A stretch of DNA of 64,000 bases, taken from Labilithrix sp. Lineage in GTDB: Bacteria; Myxococcota_A; Polyangia; Polyangiales; Polyangiaceae. The DNA is taken from contig JAHBWE010000014.1 of NCBI GenBank assembly GCA_019637155.1, forward strand, positions 1-64,000, in the 5' to 3' direction. Positions 1-8,091 of the stretch are shown piece after piece. Each line of letters begins with the position of its first letter. Within the stretch, counting starts at the first letter, position 1. The notes under the pieces were generated by a model. It worked only from the letters and a program-made list of their open reading frames with translations. It did no database searches and was not told where the DNA came from. The position numbers and the translations under genes are program-made.

Positions 1-120
1 GGGCGCCGACGGAGCCTCGAACGGCTTCGGGTTCGAGTCACGGGGCAGCTCTGCGCCGCATCCGAGGCAGAACTTGTAGTGGTCTTGATTGTCCTTCGTG
101 CACTTGGGACAGGTGATCAA
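1..120 (-). CDS. Zinc-ribbon protein, N-terminal fragment (runs off the window)
   Basis: Only the first 40 codons lie in the window. Read on the minus strand from a TTG at 118-120 they give a protein opening with two CxxC knuckles (CPKC, then CLGC about ten residues later), a zinc ribbon, followed by a Pro/Ala-rich linker. An AAAAGGA Shine-Dalgarno sequence (complement of 129-135) lies 8 bases upstream of the TTG and decides the start. The TTG overlaps the TGA of the upstream CHAD gene (TTGA), so the two are translationally coupled. In myxobacteria this N-terminal ribbon often precedes FHA or other signalling domains, but the rest of the protein is not visible, so no function is assigned. Confidence 0.6.
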   Translation of the reverse strand, partial: MITCPKCTKDNQDHYKFCLGCGAELPRDSNPKPFEAPSAP

Positions 121-1049
121 GAGACACGTCCTTTTGCGGCGGTGGAGCCCGGTTCGGCGATCATGTCCGAGCGGGGAGTATCTTGCACCCGGTCAACGTG
201 GGTCAAGCTCGTCAAATTCGCAGCAGTTCCAAGCGGGTCCAGCTCACGGAGATACTTGGCCACACGCTTGGTCCGGAGCGCACGGAGGGAGGAGAGGGCC
301 TCCTCGCGGGCAGCGAGGGAGAGCCCCCGCGCCTTCGTGACGACCTCGGTCGCGACGTCGACGTCGTGGAGCTCGCCGAGGCGCTTCTGGAACACGGTCG
401 CGGGCTGGAGTTGCGCGCGCATGTCGATCGGGAGCGCCTCGGAGAGGAGCTCGATCGAGTAGCGGAGCTCCTTGTACGCGATGCGGAGGTCGTGCATTCC
501 CGTCACGTCCGTCACCTCGACGTCGCGCTTGTCCTCGACCTTGCGCCGCGCGCGCTCGACCGTGCGCCGCGCGAAGCGTGAGAGCTCGACGTTCCGCTTC
601 GGCTCCACCGGGAACACGAGGAGCGCCTTCAGCATGAGGCGCGCGCGCTCGAGGTCGCCGCGCTCGATGCGGGCGATCACGCTCCGCCGCAGCTTCTCCG
701 CGCGGGGCTTGCGCCCCGTGAGCCAGGTGTCGAAGCCGTCCGCCTTCGCCGCGCCGGCGAGCGTCTCCTCGAGGACCTCTTCGTCGCGGAGCTCGCCCGT
801 CGCGTCCATCACCTGCTTGAACGCGAGCCGGACGACGTCGGTGTGCCATCGCCCGAAGAGCTCGCGCGACATCTTCAAGAGCGTGCGGAGGCGCCGGATC
901 GCGACGCGGAGGTCGTGCACCGCCTCGTCGTCGTCGAGCTCCGTGACGACGCGCGGCGCCGCTTCGCTCAGCGCGGCGTCGAGGTCGCGGAGCTTCATCA
1001 CGACGTAGGGGGCGGCGAGCGGGGCGCCGTTCTCCGTGCGCGCCGTCAT
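117..1049 (-). CDS. CHAD domain protein
   Basis: A 310-residue helical protein matching the CHAD family (conserved histidine alpha-helical domain, known to bind inorganic polyphosphate). Visible family features are the opening VHDLRVAIRRLRTLL segment, a second similar half with MHDLRIAYKELRYSIELL, and many spaced basic residues and histidines able to bind a polyanion. The start at 1047-1049 was chosen because the ATG overlaps the TGA of RNase J (ATGA); a longer reading would run inside RNase J. The C-terminus is a short non-conserved tail. The stop overlaps the TTG of the zinc-ribbon gene, making a three-gene coupled operon. The link to polyphosphate is family knowledge; a role alongside RNase J is inference. 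Confidence 0.85.
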   Translation of the reverse strand: MTARTENGAPLAAPYVVMKLRDLDAALSEAAPRVVTELDDDEAVHDLRVAIRRLRTLLKMSRELFGRWHTDVVRLAFKQVMDATGELRDEEVLEETLAGAAKADGFDTWLTGRKPRAEKLRRSVIARIERGDLERARLMLKALLVFPVEPKRNVELSRFARRTVERARRKVEDKRDVEVTDVTGMHDLRIAYKELRYSIELLSEALPIDMRAQLQPATVFQKRLGELHDVDVATEVVTKARGLSLAAREEALSSLRALRTKRVAKYLRELDPLGTAANLTSLTHVDRVQDTPRSDMIAEPGSTAAKGRVS

Positions 1050-2668
1050 CGCCGCACCACCTTCACGATCGTCATCGGCTTGATCCCGCGGCGCTGCTTG
1101 AGCACGCGGCGCACGGCCTGCCGGACGACCTCGGCGCGCTCGTCGTCGGTGGCGTGCTCGAACGCGTTCGCGAGCGACGTCTTCACCTCCTCGAGCGCGG
1201 CGGCGTGGTCGGCCGGCGCGGCCTCGTCGTCCATCACGCCGCGCATCTCGAGGAGCACGTCGACCGCGCCGTCGCGATCGAAGGTGACGACGCAGAACGC
1301 GACCCCGGCCTCCGCGAGCCAGCCGCGGATCTTCAGCACCGAGGGCGCGACCTCGCGGCCCGCCCACTCGTAGACGCGCCCCGCCCCGATCGTCTCCCCG
1401 AGCATCACGCGCTCGGCGGTGACCTCGACGACGCGGCCGTTCTCCGCGACCGCGACGCTCGGCACGCCCATCTCGCGTGCGAGCTCGGCGTGGCGGGAGA
1501 GGTGATGGATCGTGCCGTGGACCGGGACGAAGCACCGCGGGCGCACGAGCTCGATCATCTTCCGCTGATCGGGCCGGTGCGCGTGCCCGCTCACGTGCAC
1601 GCCGCGATCGAGCCGCGGCGTGATCACCTCGACGCCGCGCCGAATGAGCTGCCCGAGGATCGCGTAGACCTCGGGCTCGTTGCCTGGGATCGTCCGCGCC
1701 GACATGATCACGCGGTCGCCGGGCGCGACCTCGAACACGGGGTGATCGCCGCGCGCGAGCCGCGCGAGGGCGGCGCGCTCCTCTCCCTGCGTGCCGGTCG
1801 CGATCGCGAGGATCTCGCGCCGCGGCCGCTCGCGCACGAGCTCTTCGCGGAGGACGATGTCGTCGGGCCAGGGGAGGTACCCGGTCGATCGCGCGACGCG
1901 GGCGTGGGTGCCGACGCCGCGACCGAGGAGCGCGATCTTGCGCCCGGTGCTCGCCGCGATCTCGCCGAGCAGGCGGAGGCGGTGCACGTTCGACGCGAAC
2001 ATCGCGACGACGACGGCGCCGGGCGCGCTCCGGGCGAGGCGCTCGAGCGCGTGCCCGACGTCGGTCTCGCTCCCGGTGTCGCCCTCGACGTCCACGTTGG
2101 TGGAGTCGGACATGAGGAGCGTCACGCCCTCGTCCCCGAGCGCGGCGAAGCGCGCGGCGTCGAAGTGCTCTCCGTCGGGCGGCGTCGGATCGAGCTTGAA
2201 GTCTCCGGTGTGGATGACGGTCCCGACGTCGGTCCGGATCGCGAGCGCGGTCGCGTCCGCGATCGAGTGCGTGACGCGGATCGGCTCGACGTTGAACGAT
2301 CCGACGTCGAACGCGCGCCCGGGTGCGGTCTCGATGAGCCGCGCGTGCTCCAGCACCTCGTGCTCGGCGAGCCGCTCCCGCACGAGGCCGAGCGCGTAGG
2401 GGGGGCCGTAGACCGGCACGTCGTGGCGTTTGAGGAGGTAGGGGAGGGCGCCGATATGGTCCTCGTGGCCGTGCGTGACGACGACGCCGGTGAGCGCGGC
2501 GCCGAGTCGATCGAGCGGCGCGAAGTCGGGGTGCACGACGTCGACCCCGAGCCCGCGGTCGTCGAACGTGACGCCGCAGTCGACGACGAGCGCCTGCCCG
2601 CGCTGCTCGAGCGCCATGCAGTTCATCCCGACCTCACCGAGGCCGCCGAGCGGGAGCACGCGCAGCAC
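1046..2668 (-). CDS. rnj: Ribonuclease J (beta-CASP metallo-beta-lactamase RNase)
   Basis: A 540-residue cytoplasmic RNase J, a 5'-3' exo- and endoribonuclease in mRNA decay and rRNA maturation. It opens with VLPLGGLGEVGMNC, carries the metal-binding HGHEDH motif at residues 66-71, further metallo-beta-lactamase motifs (HTGDFKLD, SDSTN), the beta-CASP signature GHAHRPDQRKM and the terminal VHGTIHHLSRHAELA block, then the small C-terminal domain. Length fits the family. I chose the GTG at 2666-2668 rather than the ATG at 2710: the ATG sits in the loop of a terminator-like hairpin and would add 14 non-conserved residues, while the GTG starts exactly where family members start. It heads the operon with the CHAD and zinc-ribbon genes. 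Confidence 0.92.
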   Translation of the reverse strand: MLRVLPLGGLGEVGMNCMALEQRGQALVVDCGVTFDDRGLGVDVVHPDFAPLDRLGAALTGVVVTHGHEDHIGALPYLLKRHDVPVYGPPYALGLVRERLAEHEVLEHARLIETAPGRAFDVGSFNVEPIRVTHSIADATALAIRTDVGTVIHTGDFKLDPTPPDGEHFDAARFAALGDEGVTLLMSDSTNVDVEGDTGSETDVGHALERLARSAPGAVVVAMFASNVHRLRLLGEIAASTGRKIALLGRGVGTHARVARSTGYLPWPDDIVLREELVRERPRREILAIATGTQGEERAALARLARGDHPVFEVAPGDRVIMSARTIPGNEPEVYAILGQLIRRGVEVITPRLDRGVHVSGHAHRPDQRKMIELVRPRCFVPVHGTIHHLSRHAELAREMGVPSVAVAENGRVVEVTAERVMLGETIGAGRVYEWAGREVAPSVLKIRGWLAEAGVAFCVVTFDRDGAVDVLLEMRGVMDDEAAPADHAAALEEVKTSLANAFEHATDDERAEVVRQAVRRVLKQRRGIKPMTIVKVVRR

Positions 2669-2695
2669 GCCCGCGATCCTACGCCGAAAACACGA

Positions 2696-2724
2696 AGCCC
2701 CGCGGCTCATGTGGCCGCGGGGCT
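2696..2724 (-). terminator. Rho-independent-like terminator between repeat lipoprotein and RNase J
   Basis: Perfect 10-bp inverted repeat (2696-2705 with 2715-2724) around a 9-base loop. On the minus strand it is followed within a few bases by a TTTT run (complement of 2687-2690). It lies 30 bases past the stop of the Cys-rich lipoprotein gene and just ahead of the RNase J GTG, so it should end the lipoprotein transcript. Confidence 0.65.
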
Positions 2725-2753
2725 CCGGGGATCCCTACGCGAGGGCGTTCAGG

Positions 2754-5700
2754 TCACTTCGGGCCGTCGTCGATGCACGTGTTGTTCTGGCCGCAGACAG
2801 AGCCTGGCGGGCACTGGCCGCAGTCGAGCGCGCCGCCGCAGCCGTCGCCGACGAAGCCGCACTGCGCGGCCGCCTCGGTGCACGTGCGCGGGGTGCAGGT
2901 CTGGACGCACGCGCCGTTCACGCACGACGACGTGCCGGGGCACGAGCCGCAGTTGGTGGTGAGCCCGCCGCAGCCGTTCGCGACCTGCCCGCAGACCGCG
3001 CCGAGCGAGGTGCAGGTGGAGGGCGCGCACGGGATCGTCCCGCACTTACCCGGCTGACCGCCAGCGCCGCACGCGGTGCCGGGCGGGCAGTCGCCGCAGT
3101 CGAGCAGCGCGCCGCAGGTGTTCGACGCCGGACCGCACTCGACGCCGAGCTGCTGGCACGTCCTCGGCGAGCACGTGTTGCCGACGCAGAGGTTCTCGCC
3201 GTTGCAGAAGTCGGTGCCGACGCAGTTCGGGCAGTCCGTGAAGCCGCCGCAGCCGTCGCCGACGCGACCGCACTGGGCGCCCATCTCGGCGCAGCCACGC
3301 GCCACGCAGCTGCCGCTGCCGCAGACGTTGGCCTGACCGCCGCCGCCGCAGTTCTGGCCGGTGGTGCAGTCGCCGCAGTGCCAGAAGCCGCTGCAGCCGT
3401 CGGGGACATCGCCGCAGTTCATGCCTGCGCAAGCGGTGGCCTGCGGGATGCGCGTGCAGACGCCGCACTGGTTCGGCTGGCCTGCGCCGCCGCAGAGCTG
3501 ACCCGCGGGGCAGTCGCAGTCGAGGATACCGCCGCAGCCGTCACCCGTCTGGCCGCAGAAGCCGGCCGGACAGACGCGCGGGGTGCAGGACGGAGTACCG
3601 CAGACGTTGGCCTGGCCGCCACCACCGCAGGTGCCGGTGCCCGCCGGACAGGTGCAGTTGAGCGTGCCGCCACAGCCGTTCGGGATGCTGCCGCACTGGC
3701 CGGGCTGGCACGTGTTGGGCGTGCAGTTGATGGTCTGGCAGTAGCCGTTCACGCAGGACTGGCCGGTCGGGCAGGTACCGCAGCTCTGCGGCTGGCCAGC
3801 GCCGTTCTTGATGACGTCGCTGCAGCCGTCGGAGTACTGACCGCAGATCGCGCCGTTGTTCGGGCCGCCGTTCTGCGGGTAGCTCGCGCACGTGCGCGGG
3901 GTGCAGGTCTCCGGGGGCGGCGTGGTGTCGACGCACGACGTGAGGTCGAACAGCATGTACGCGAGGAGCTTCTCCTGGTCGGAGAGGGTCATCGTGTCGC
4001 TGCAATTGTTCGGGAAGCCGCTGTTGCCACCACCACTTCCGTTGCCGACCGAGTCGTCGCTGCCGCCCGTCACGTGGAGGTCGGACATGACGAAGCGACC
4101 ACACTTCGCGTTGGCGGCGGCGTTGGTCGGCATGAGGAAGTCGGCGTATTGGACCGAGCCGGTGTTGTTCGGATTCCTCGTGACCAGGGAGGTGCCTGAT
4201 ACGAGGGGGAAGCCGATCGTGCTCGCGATGCCCGTGATGCTGAACTGACCCAAGGTGCCCGTGTTGTTACGTGCGGACTGGAGCCAGGCCGCGAGGTCGA
4301 CACCCTTCGGGATCGTGGTGTTGACGTACACGGTGGCGGTGCCACTGGCGCCTACGTCGGTGAAGCTCGCGACCGTGGGCCACGGAGCCGGCCCGCTATG
4401 GAGCCAGCCGTGGTGCCAGTGCGACGCGAACACCTTTCCGCCGTGATCGACGTAGTCCTGCATGTCATCGGCATAGCCGGGGTACCGATGGCCGCTCTGG
4501 TCACCTTGTCCCGTGCAGGTCAGGATGACGCCGTCGTAGCCAGCCATGATCGCGGGGTTGGAGACCGTCGTGCTGCTGTTGCCGTAGAGGGTGGTCTCGT
4601 TGGCGAAGTTGCGCGTCGCGTCGTTGTTCGCGGTTCCGGTCACGTTGACGAAGCCATTTCGGAATCGGGACGTGCCGCCGTTCGCGCCGGCGAAGAGATG
4701 GATGCGGCCCGCCCCCGAGCTGAGCGTGAACTGGGTGTCGGAGATGCCGAGACGGCGGAGGAGGCACTGCATCGCGTCGGCGCCGCCGGTCGTGACCGCG
4801 AGCCTCGGGATGTTGTTGGACGGAACCCACGGGGCGCTGCCCGACTGCGTCGAGTTGAAGCTGGCTTGCGCCAGGCTGAGCGTGAGGTCGCCGCAGCGGT
4901 TCGGCGTTACGGTCTGGACCTTACGCCAGCGGCCCTTCTGGATGACGATGGTGATCGGCTGAGCAACGCCTGCGCCGTTCGTCGGGACGGGGACGTTGTT
5001 GAGGACGAAGTTGCCGGTCGTGCTCGTGTTCGTACGAATGAACGGATTGCCCGACGGGGGAGCGCACGTGTCGCACGAGCTGGTGCCGACGGGCACCGCA
5101 GCGAGTGTCCCGTTCGGGACGTAGACGAGCGCGTCGTGGATGGGGAGCGTCTGGTTCGGAGCGAACACACGGCCGAGGATGCGCGTCGTGTTCGGCGTGT
5201 TCGGGCCGCTGCAGTTCGTCGGTTGCGTACCGCAGTAGGTGCCGGTGCAGGGGATGCCGCCGCCGCACACGTTCGCGGTGCCGCCGCCGCCGCAGCTATC
5301 GCCGATGCGTCCGTCGTACGGGCAGGTGCCGCTGCCGACACCGCACTGGTGGCTGCCGCCGCAGCCGTCCGGAACGAAGCCGCACGTCTTGCCCGTGCAT
5401 GCCGCTGCCTGAGTCAGCGGCGTGCACTGCGGCGTGCCGCACTTGCTGGGGGTGATCGCGCCGCAGCTCTCGCCCGCACCGCAGCCGAAGGTCGGCGCGG
5501 TGCCGCACGTGTACGTGCCGCCGCAGCCGTTCGCGAACACACCGCAGTCGCGGTTGCCCGCCGTGGTGACGCACGAGGACGCAGTGCGAGGAACGCACGG
5601 GCCGCCGCCGGGGCCGCCGTCGGCCGTCGGCACGCCGCCGCCGCAGACGTTCGGGACGCCGCCGCCGCCGCAGATCGCATCTCCGTCGCAGGCCGTGGCC

Positions 5701-6884
5701 GCGTCGTTCGGGTTGCAGTTGTACGTGCCGCCGCAACCGTCGCTGACCGGGCCGCAGTTCTTGTTCAAGCAGGCCTGCGCGCGCGACTGGCGCGTGCACG
5801 CCGGCGTCCCGCAGATGTTCGGCGTACCGCCGCCGCCGCAGATGTTGCCGTCGACGCAGCGCGAGAGACCGCAGTCGAAGACGCCGCCGCAGCCGTCCGC
5901 CACCTGTCCGCACTCGAGCGGGCCGCACGTCGACTTCGGGGTGCAGGCGTTGCCCGCATCATCGGTGAGGACGCCGCCGCCGCACTCGTTCGGGACGCCG
6001 CCGCCGCCGCAGACCTGCGGTGCGGTGCAGCTCCCGCAAGGTCCGATCACGCCACCGCAACCGTCCGGTTGCATACCGCAGGCGGTCGGCGGGTAGAACG
6101 CGCACGTCCGCGGGGTGCACTCGCCGCCACCCGGCGGTCCGCAGCGGCTCGGACCGCGGCCGCCGCAGAAGTGCGTCGGATCGGCGCACGTGCTCGGGAA
6201 CGAAACGACGCCGCCGCAGCCGTCCGACTGATCGCCGCACCACGGATACCGCGCGTCGTCGAGGGGGAAGTCCGCCGCCGTCTTCCGAATGCACGTGCCG
6301 CCGTCGGGGCTCGTCGCGGTGATCGTCACGCACTGCGAGGGACGACCGGGGCCACCACACTGCTCGTCGGGCCCGCAGCCACCGCAGTTGAGCAGACCAC
6401 CGCAACCATCGCCCGCCTGACCGCACGTGATGTTCTGGTCGGCGCACGACTGTGGCGTGCACGTGTTCGGGATGTTCACGATCGCGACGCACTTCGACGG
6501 CAGACCGTCGGCGCCGCAGCGCTTCGTCGGATCGTCGGAGCAGCCACCTTGCGCCGTCGTCTTGTTGCAGTCGATCTGACGCCCGCATCCGTCGCCGGCG
6601 AGACCGCACTCGAGGCCCTGCGCTTCACACGTGAGCGGCACGCACGACGGATCGACGTTGCCCGAGCTCGTCGTTGTTCCGCCATCGCCGCTGCTGGTTG
6701 TGCTGCTGCCGATACCGCCGCTGGCGATGCCGTTGCTGCCGCCGCTGGTACCATCCGAGGAGGTCCCGCCGCCGTCGCCGTCGGGGAAAGAAGAGCCGCT
6801 CTCCGAGCCGCATGCTGCGACGACAGCTACGACCGTGAGCGAGACAGCGAGCGCTCGTGCAATACGTGAAGAGAGCTGACTCAT
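2754..6884 (-). CDS. Large Cys-rich repeat lipoprotein with central inserted domain
   Basis: A 1376-residue exported protein. The start at 6882-6884 gives a classic lipoprotein signal peptide ending VVAAC, then a Gly/Ser-rich linker. Sixteen copies of a roughly 45-60 residue module follow, each of the type CTPRTC...CG...DGCGG.LDCG.CP.G..CGGGG.PN.CG: eight before and eight after a non-repeat block at about residues 556-980. The module spacing suggests disulphide-linked knots displayed on the surface. The central block begins like a carboxypeptidase-regulatory beta-sandwich (GRVFAPN...GNFVLNNVPVP) and continues into an alpha/beta segment (GYDGVILTCTGQG, HGGKVFASHWHHGW) resembling a ThuA/GATase-like fold. 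Function unknown; adhesin or matrix protein is inference. It has its own terminator and starts divergently from the ArsA gene. Confidence 0.85.
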   Translation of the reverse strand: MSQLSSRIARALAVSLTVVAVVAACGSESGSSFPDGDGGGTSSDGTSGGSNGIASGGIGSSTTSSGDGGTTTSSGNVDPSCVPLTCEAQGLECGLAGDGCGRQIDCNKTTAQGGCSDDPTKRCGADGLPSKCVAIVNIPNTCTPQSCADQNITCGQAGDGCGGLLNCGGCGPDEQCGGPGRPSQCVTITATSPDGGTCIRKTAADFPLDDARYPWCGDQSDGCGGVVSFPSTCADPTHFCGGRGPSRCGPPGGGECTPRTCAFYPPTACGMQPDGCGGVIGPCGSCTAPQVCGGGGVPNECGGGVLTDDAGNACTPKSTCGPLECGQVADGCGGVFDCGLSRCVDGNICGGGGTPNICGTPACTRQSRAQACLNKNCGPVSDGCGGTYNCNPNDAATACDGDAICGGGGVPNVCGGGVPTADGGPGGGPCVPRTASSCVTTAGNRDCGVFANGCGGTYTCGTAPTFGCGAGESCGAITPSKCGTPQCTPLTQAAACTGKTCGFVPDGCGGSHQCGVGSGTCPYDGRIGDSCGGGGTANVCGGGIPCTGTYCGTQPTNCSGPNTPNTTRILGRVFAPNQTLPIHDALVYVPNGTLAAVPVGTSSCDTCAPPSGNPFIRTNTSTTGNFVLNNVPVPTNGAGVAQPITIVIQKGRWRKVQTVTPNRCGDLTLSLAQASFNSTQSGSAPWVPSNNIPRLAVTTGGADAMQCLLRRLGISDTQFTLSSGAGRIHLFAGANGGTSRFRNGFVNVTGTANNDATRNFANETTLYGNSSTTVSNPAIMAGYDGVILTCTGQGDQSGHRYPGYADDMQDYVDHGGKVFASHWHHGWLHSGPAPWPTVASFTDVGASGTATVYVNTTIPKGVDLAAWLQSARNNTGTLGQFSITGIASTIGFPLVSGTSLVTRNPNNTGSVQYADFLMPTNAAANAKCGRFVMSDLHVTGGSDDSVGNGSGGGNSGFPNNCSDTMTLSDQEKLLAYMLFDLTSCVDTTPPPETCTPRTCASYPQNGGPNNGAICGQYSDGCSDVIKNGAGQPQSCGTCPTGQSCVNGYCQTINCTPNTCQPGQCGSIPNGCGGTLNCTCPAGTGTCGGGGQANVCGTPSCTPRVCPAGFCGQTGDGCGGILDCDCPAGQLCGGAGQPNQCGVCTRIPQATACAGMNCGDVPDGCSGFWHCGDCTTGQNCGGGGQANVCGSGSCVARGCAEMGAQCGRVGDGCGGFTDCPNCVGTDFCNGENLCVGNTCSPRTCQQLGVECGPASNTCGALLDCGDCPPGTACGAGGQPGKCGTIPCAPSTCTSLGAVCGQVANGCGGLTTNCGSCPGTSSCVNGACVQTCTPRTCTEAAAQCGFVGDGCGGALDCGQCPPGSVCGQNNTCIDDGPK

Positions 6885-7015
6885 GCTCTCAGGGGAGCCG
6901 TGCGACGAGGCGAAGTCAACATTGCCGCTGCAGTCCGGGAATATTTTTTCGTGAGTGCTGGAGCGCACTTACGCGCCGTCGTCGGTCTGTATCGTGATAA
7001 GGTCGACAGCCGCGC

Positions 7016-7957
7016 ATGTCTCCGCCGACTGCCTCGTCGCCGCCTCCGCGCGCGCCGGGCCTAGAAAATAAGCGTTTTCTCATTGTAACGGGGAAAGGGG
7101 GGGTCGGTAAGACGACGGTGTGCGCAGCGGAGGCGCTCGCGCTCGCAGCGAAGGGCAAACGGGTCCTCGTCTGCATGTGCAACGCGAAGGAACGGCTCTC
7201 GACGATGCTCGGATCCGAGCTCATCGGCTCGGACGTGGTGCCCGCAGCACAAAACGTCTGGGCTGTCAATATGGATCCGACGAAGGCGCTCGAGGAGTAC
7301 GGCGCGATGATGTTGAAATCGCGTGCGCTCTACAAGCTTCTCTTCGACAACAAGTACGTTCGCACGTTTTTCAGGGCCGTTCCGGGGATGCAGGAGTGGA
7401 CCATGCTCGGCAAGGCGTGGTGGCACACGACCGAGGTGCGTGAGGACGGGTCGCCTCGCTTCGACGTCGTGATCCTCGATGCGCCGGCGACGGGACACGG
7501 CCTCGACATGCTGCGCGTGCCGAAGGTGATCCTCGACGTCGTGCCGCCGGGGCTCCTTCGTCGCGACGCGGAGCGCGCGTGGCAGCTCTTTCAAGACCCC
7601 GCGAACTGCGCGGTCGTCCTCGTGACGTTGCCCGAAGAGATGCCGACGACGGAGACGATCGAGCTCGCGCGCGCGCTCGATCGCGAGCTCAATCTCCCGA
7701 TCGGAAAGATCGTCGTGAACTGCGTGCTGCCGCCGCTCTTCTCGAAGGAGGAGCGAAGGGCGCTCGAAGCCGCCGACGCGAGCAGCAACGTCGCGATCGC
7801 CGCGGGCCGCAGCCGCGCGCTCCGCGAGGCGGTGCAGGCTCAAGCTCTCGCGCGCCTCGCGAAGGAGCTCCCGGTCTCACCGTCGTTCCTCCCGCAGCTC
7901 TTCACCGACGCCGCCCAACCCACCGCCATCCGCGACCTCGCCAAGCGCGTGGGCTAG
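7016..7957 (+). CDS. ArsA-family anion-transporting-type ATPase
   Basis: A 313-residue cytoplasmic P-loop ATPase of the ArsA/GET3 branch of deviant-Walker-A SIMIBI proteins. The deviant P-loop GKGGVGKTT is at residues 26-34, switch II is the DAPATGHGLDML segment near residue 160, and the later VVNCVLPP segment fits the nucleotide-binding region of the family. It is a single-domain protein, shorter than two-domain arsenite pumps, and I see no clustered Cys triad for As(III), so arsenite transport should not be assumed. The myxobacterial single-domain forms have no firmly known role. It is divergent from the repeat lipoprotein; about 130 bases between them must hold both promoters. Confidence 0.88.
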   Translation: MSPPTASSPPPRAPGLENKRFLIVTGKGGVGKTTVCAAEALALAAKGKRVLVCMCNAKERLSTMLGSELIGSDVVPAAQNVWAVNMDPTKALEEYGAMMLKSRALYKLLFDNKYVRTFFRAVPGMQEWTMLGKAWWHTTEVREDGSPRFDVVILDAPATGHGLDMLRVPKVILDVVPPGLLRRDAERAWQLFQDPANCAVVLVTLPEEMPTTETIELARALDRELNLPIGKIVVNCVLPPLFSKEERRALEAADASSNVAIAAGRSRALREAVQAQALARLAKELPVSPSFLPQLFTDAAQPTAIRDLAKRVG

Positions 7958-8091
7958 GAGCAATGCCGTTCGTTGCGAGCGATCGGCGCGCGCCAAGCGG
8001 AGCACGCCCAAGCTCGTCGAACTGCGCGCCAAGCGATCCATCGGACGGCTAAGAGCTGCGCGGATGAACCGAGCGAGGAGCCGCGGCGCGA

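Noticed and set aside
2669..2710. Longer start for RNase J at the ATG 2708-2710
   Set aside because: The ATG is in the loop of the upstream gene's terminator hairpin and the extra residues do not match the family.
7016..7957. Arsenite efflux pump subunit
   Set aside because: No ArsB, ArsR or ArsC gene nearby and no metal-binding Cys cluster; family name only.
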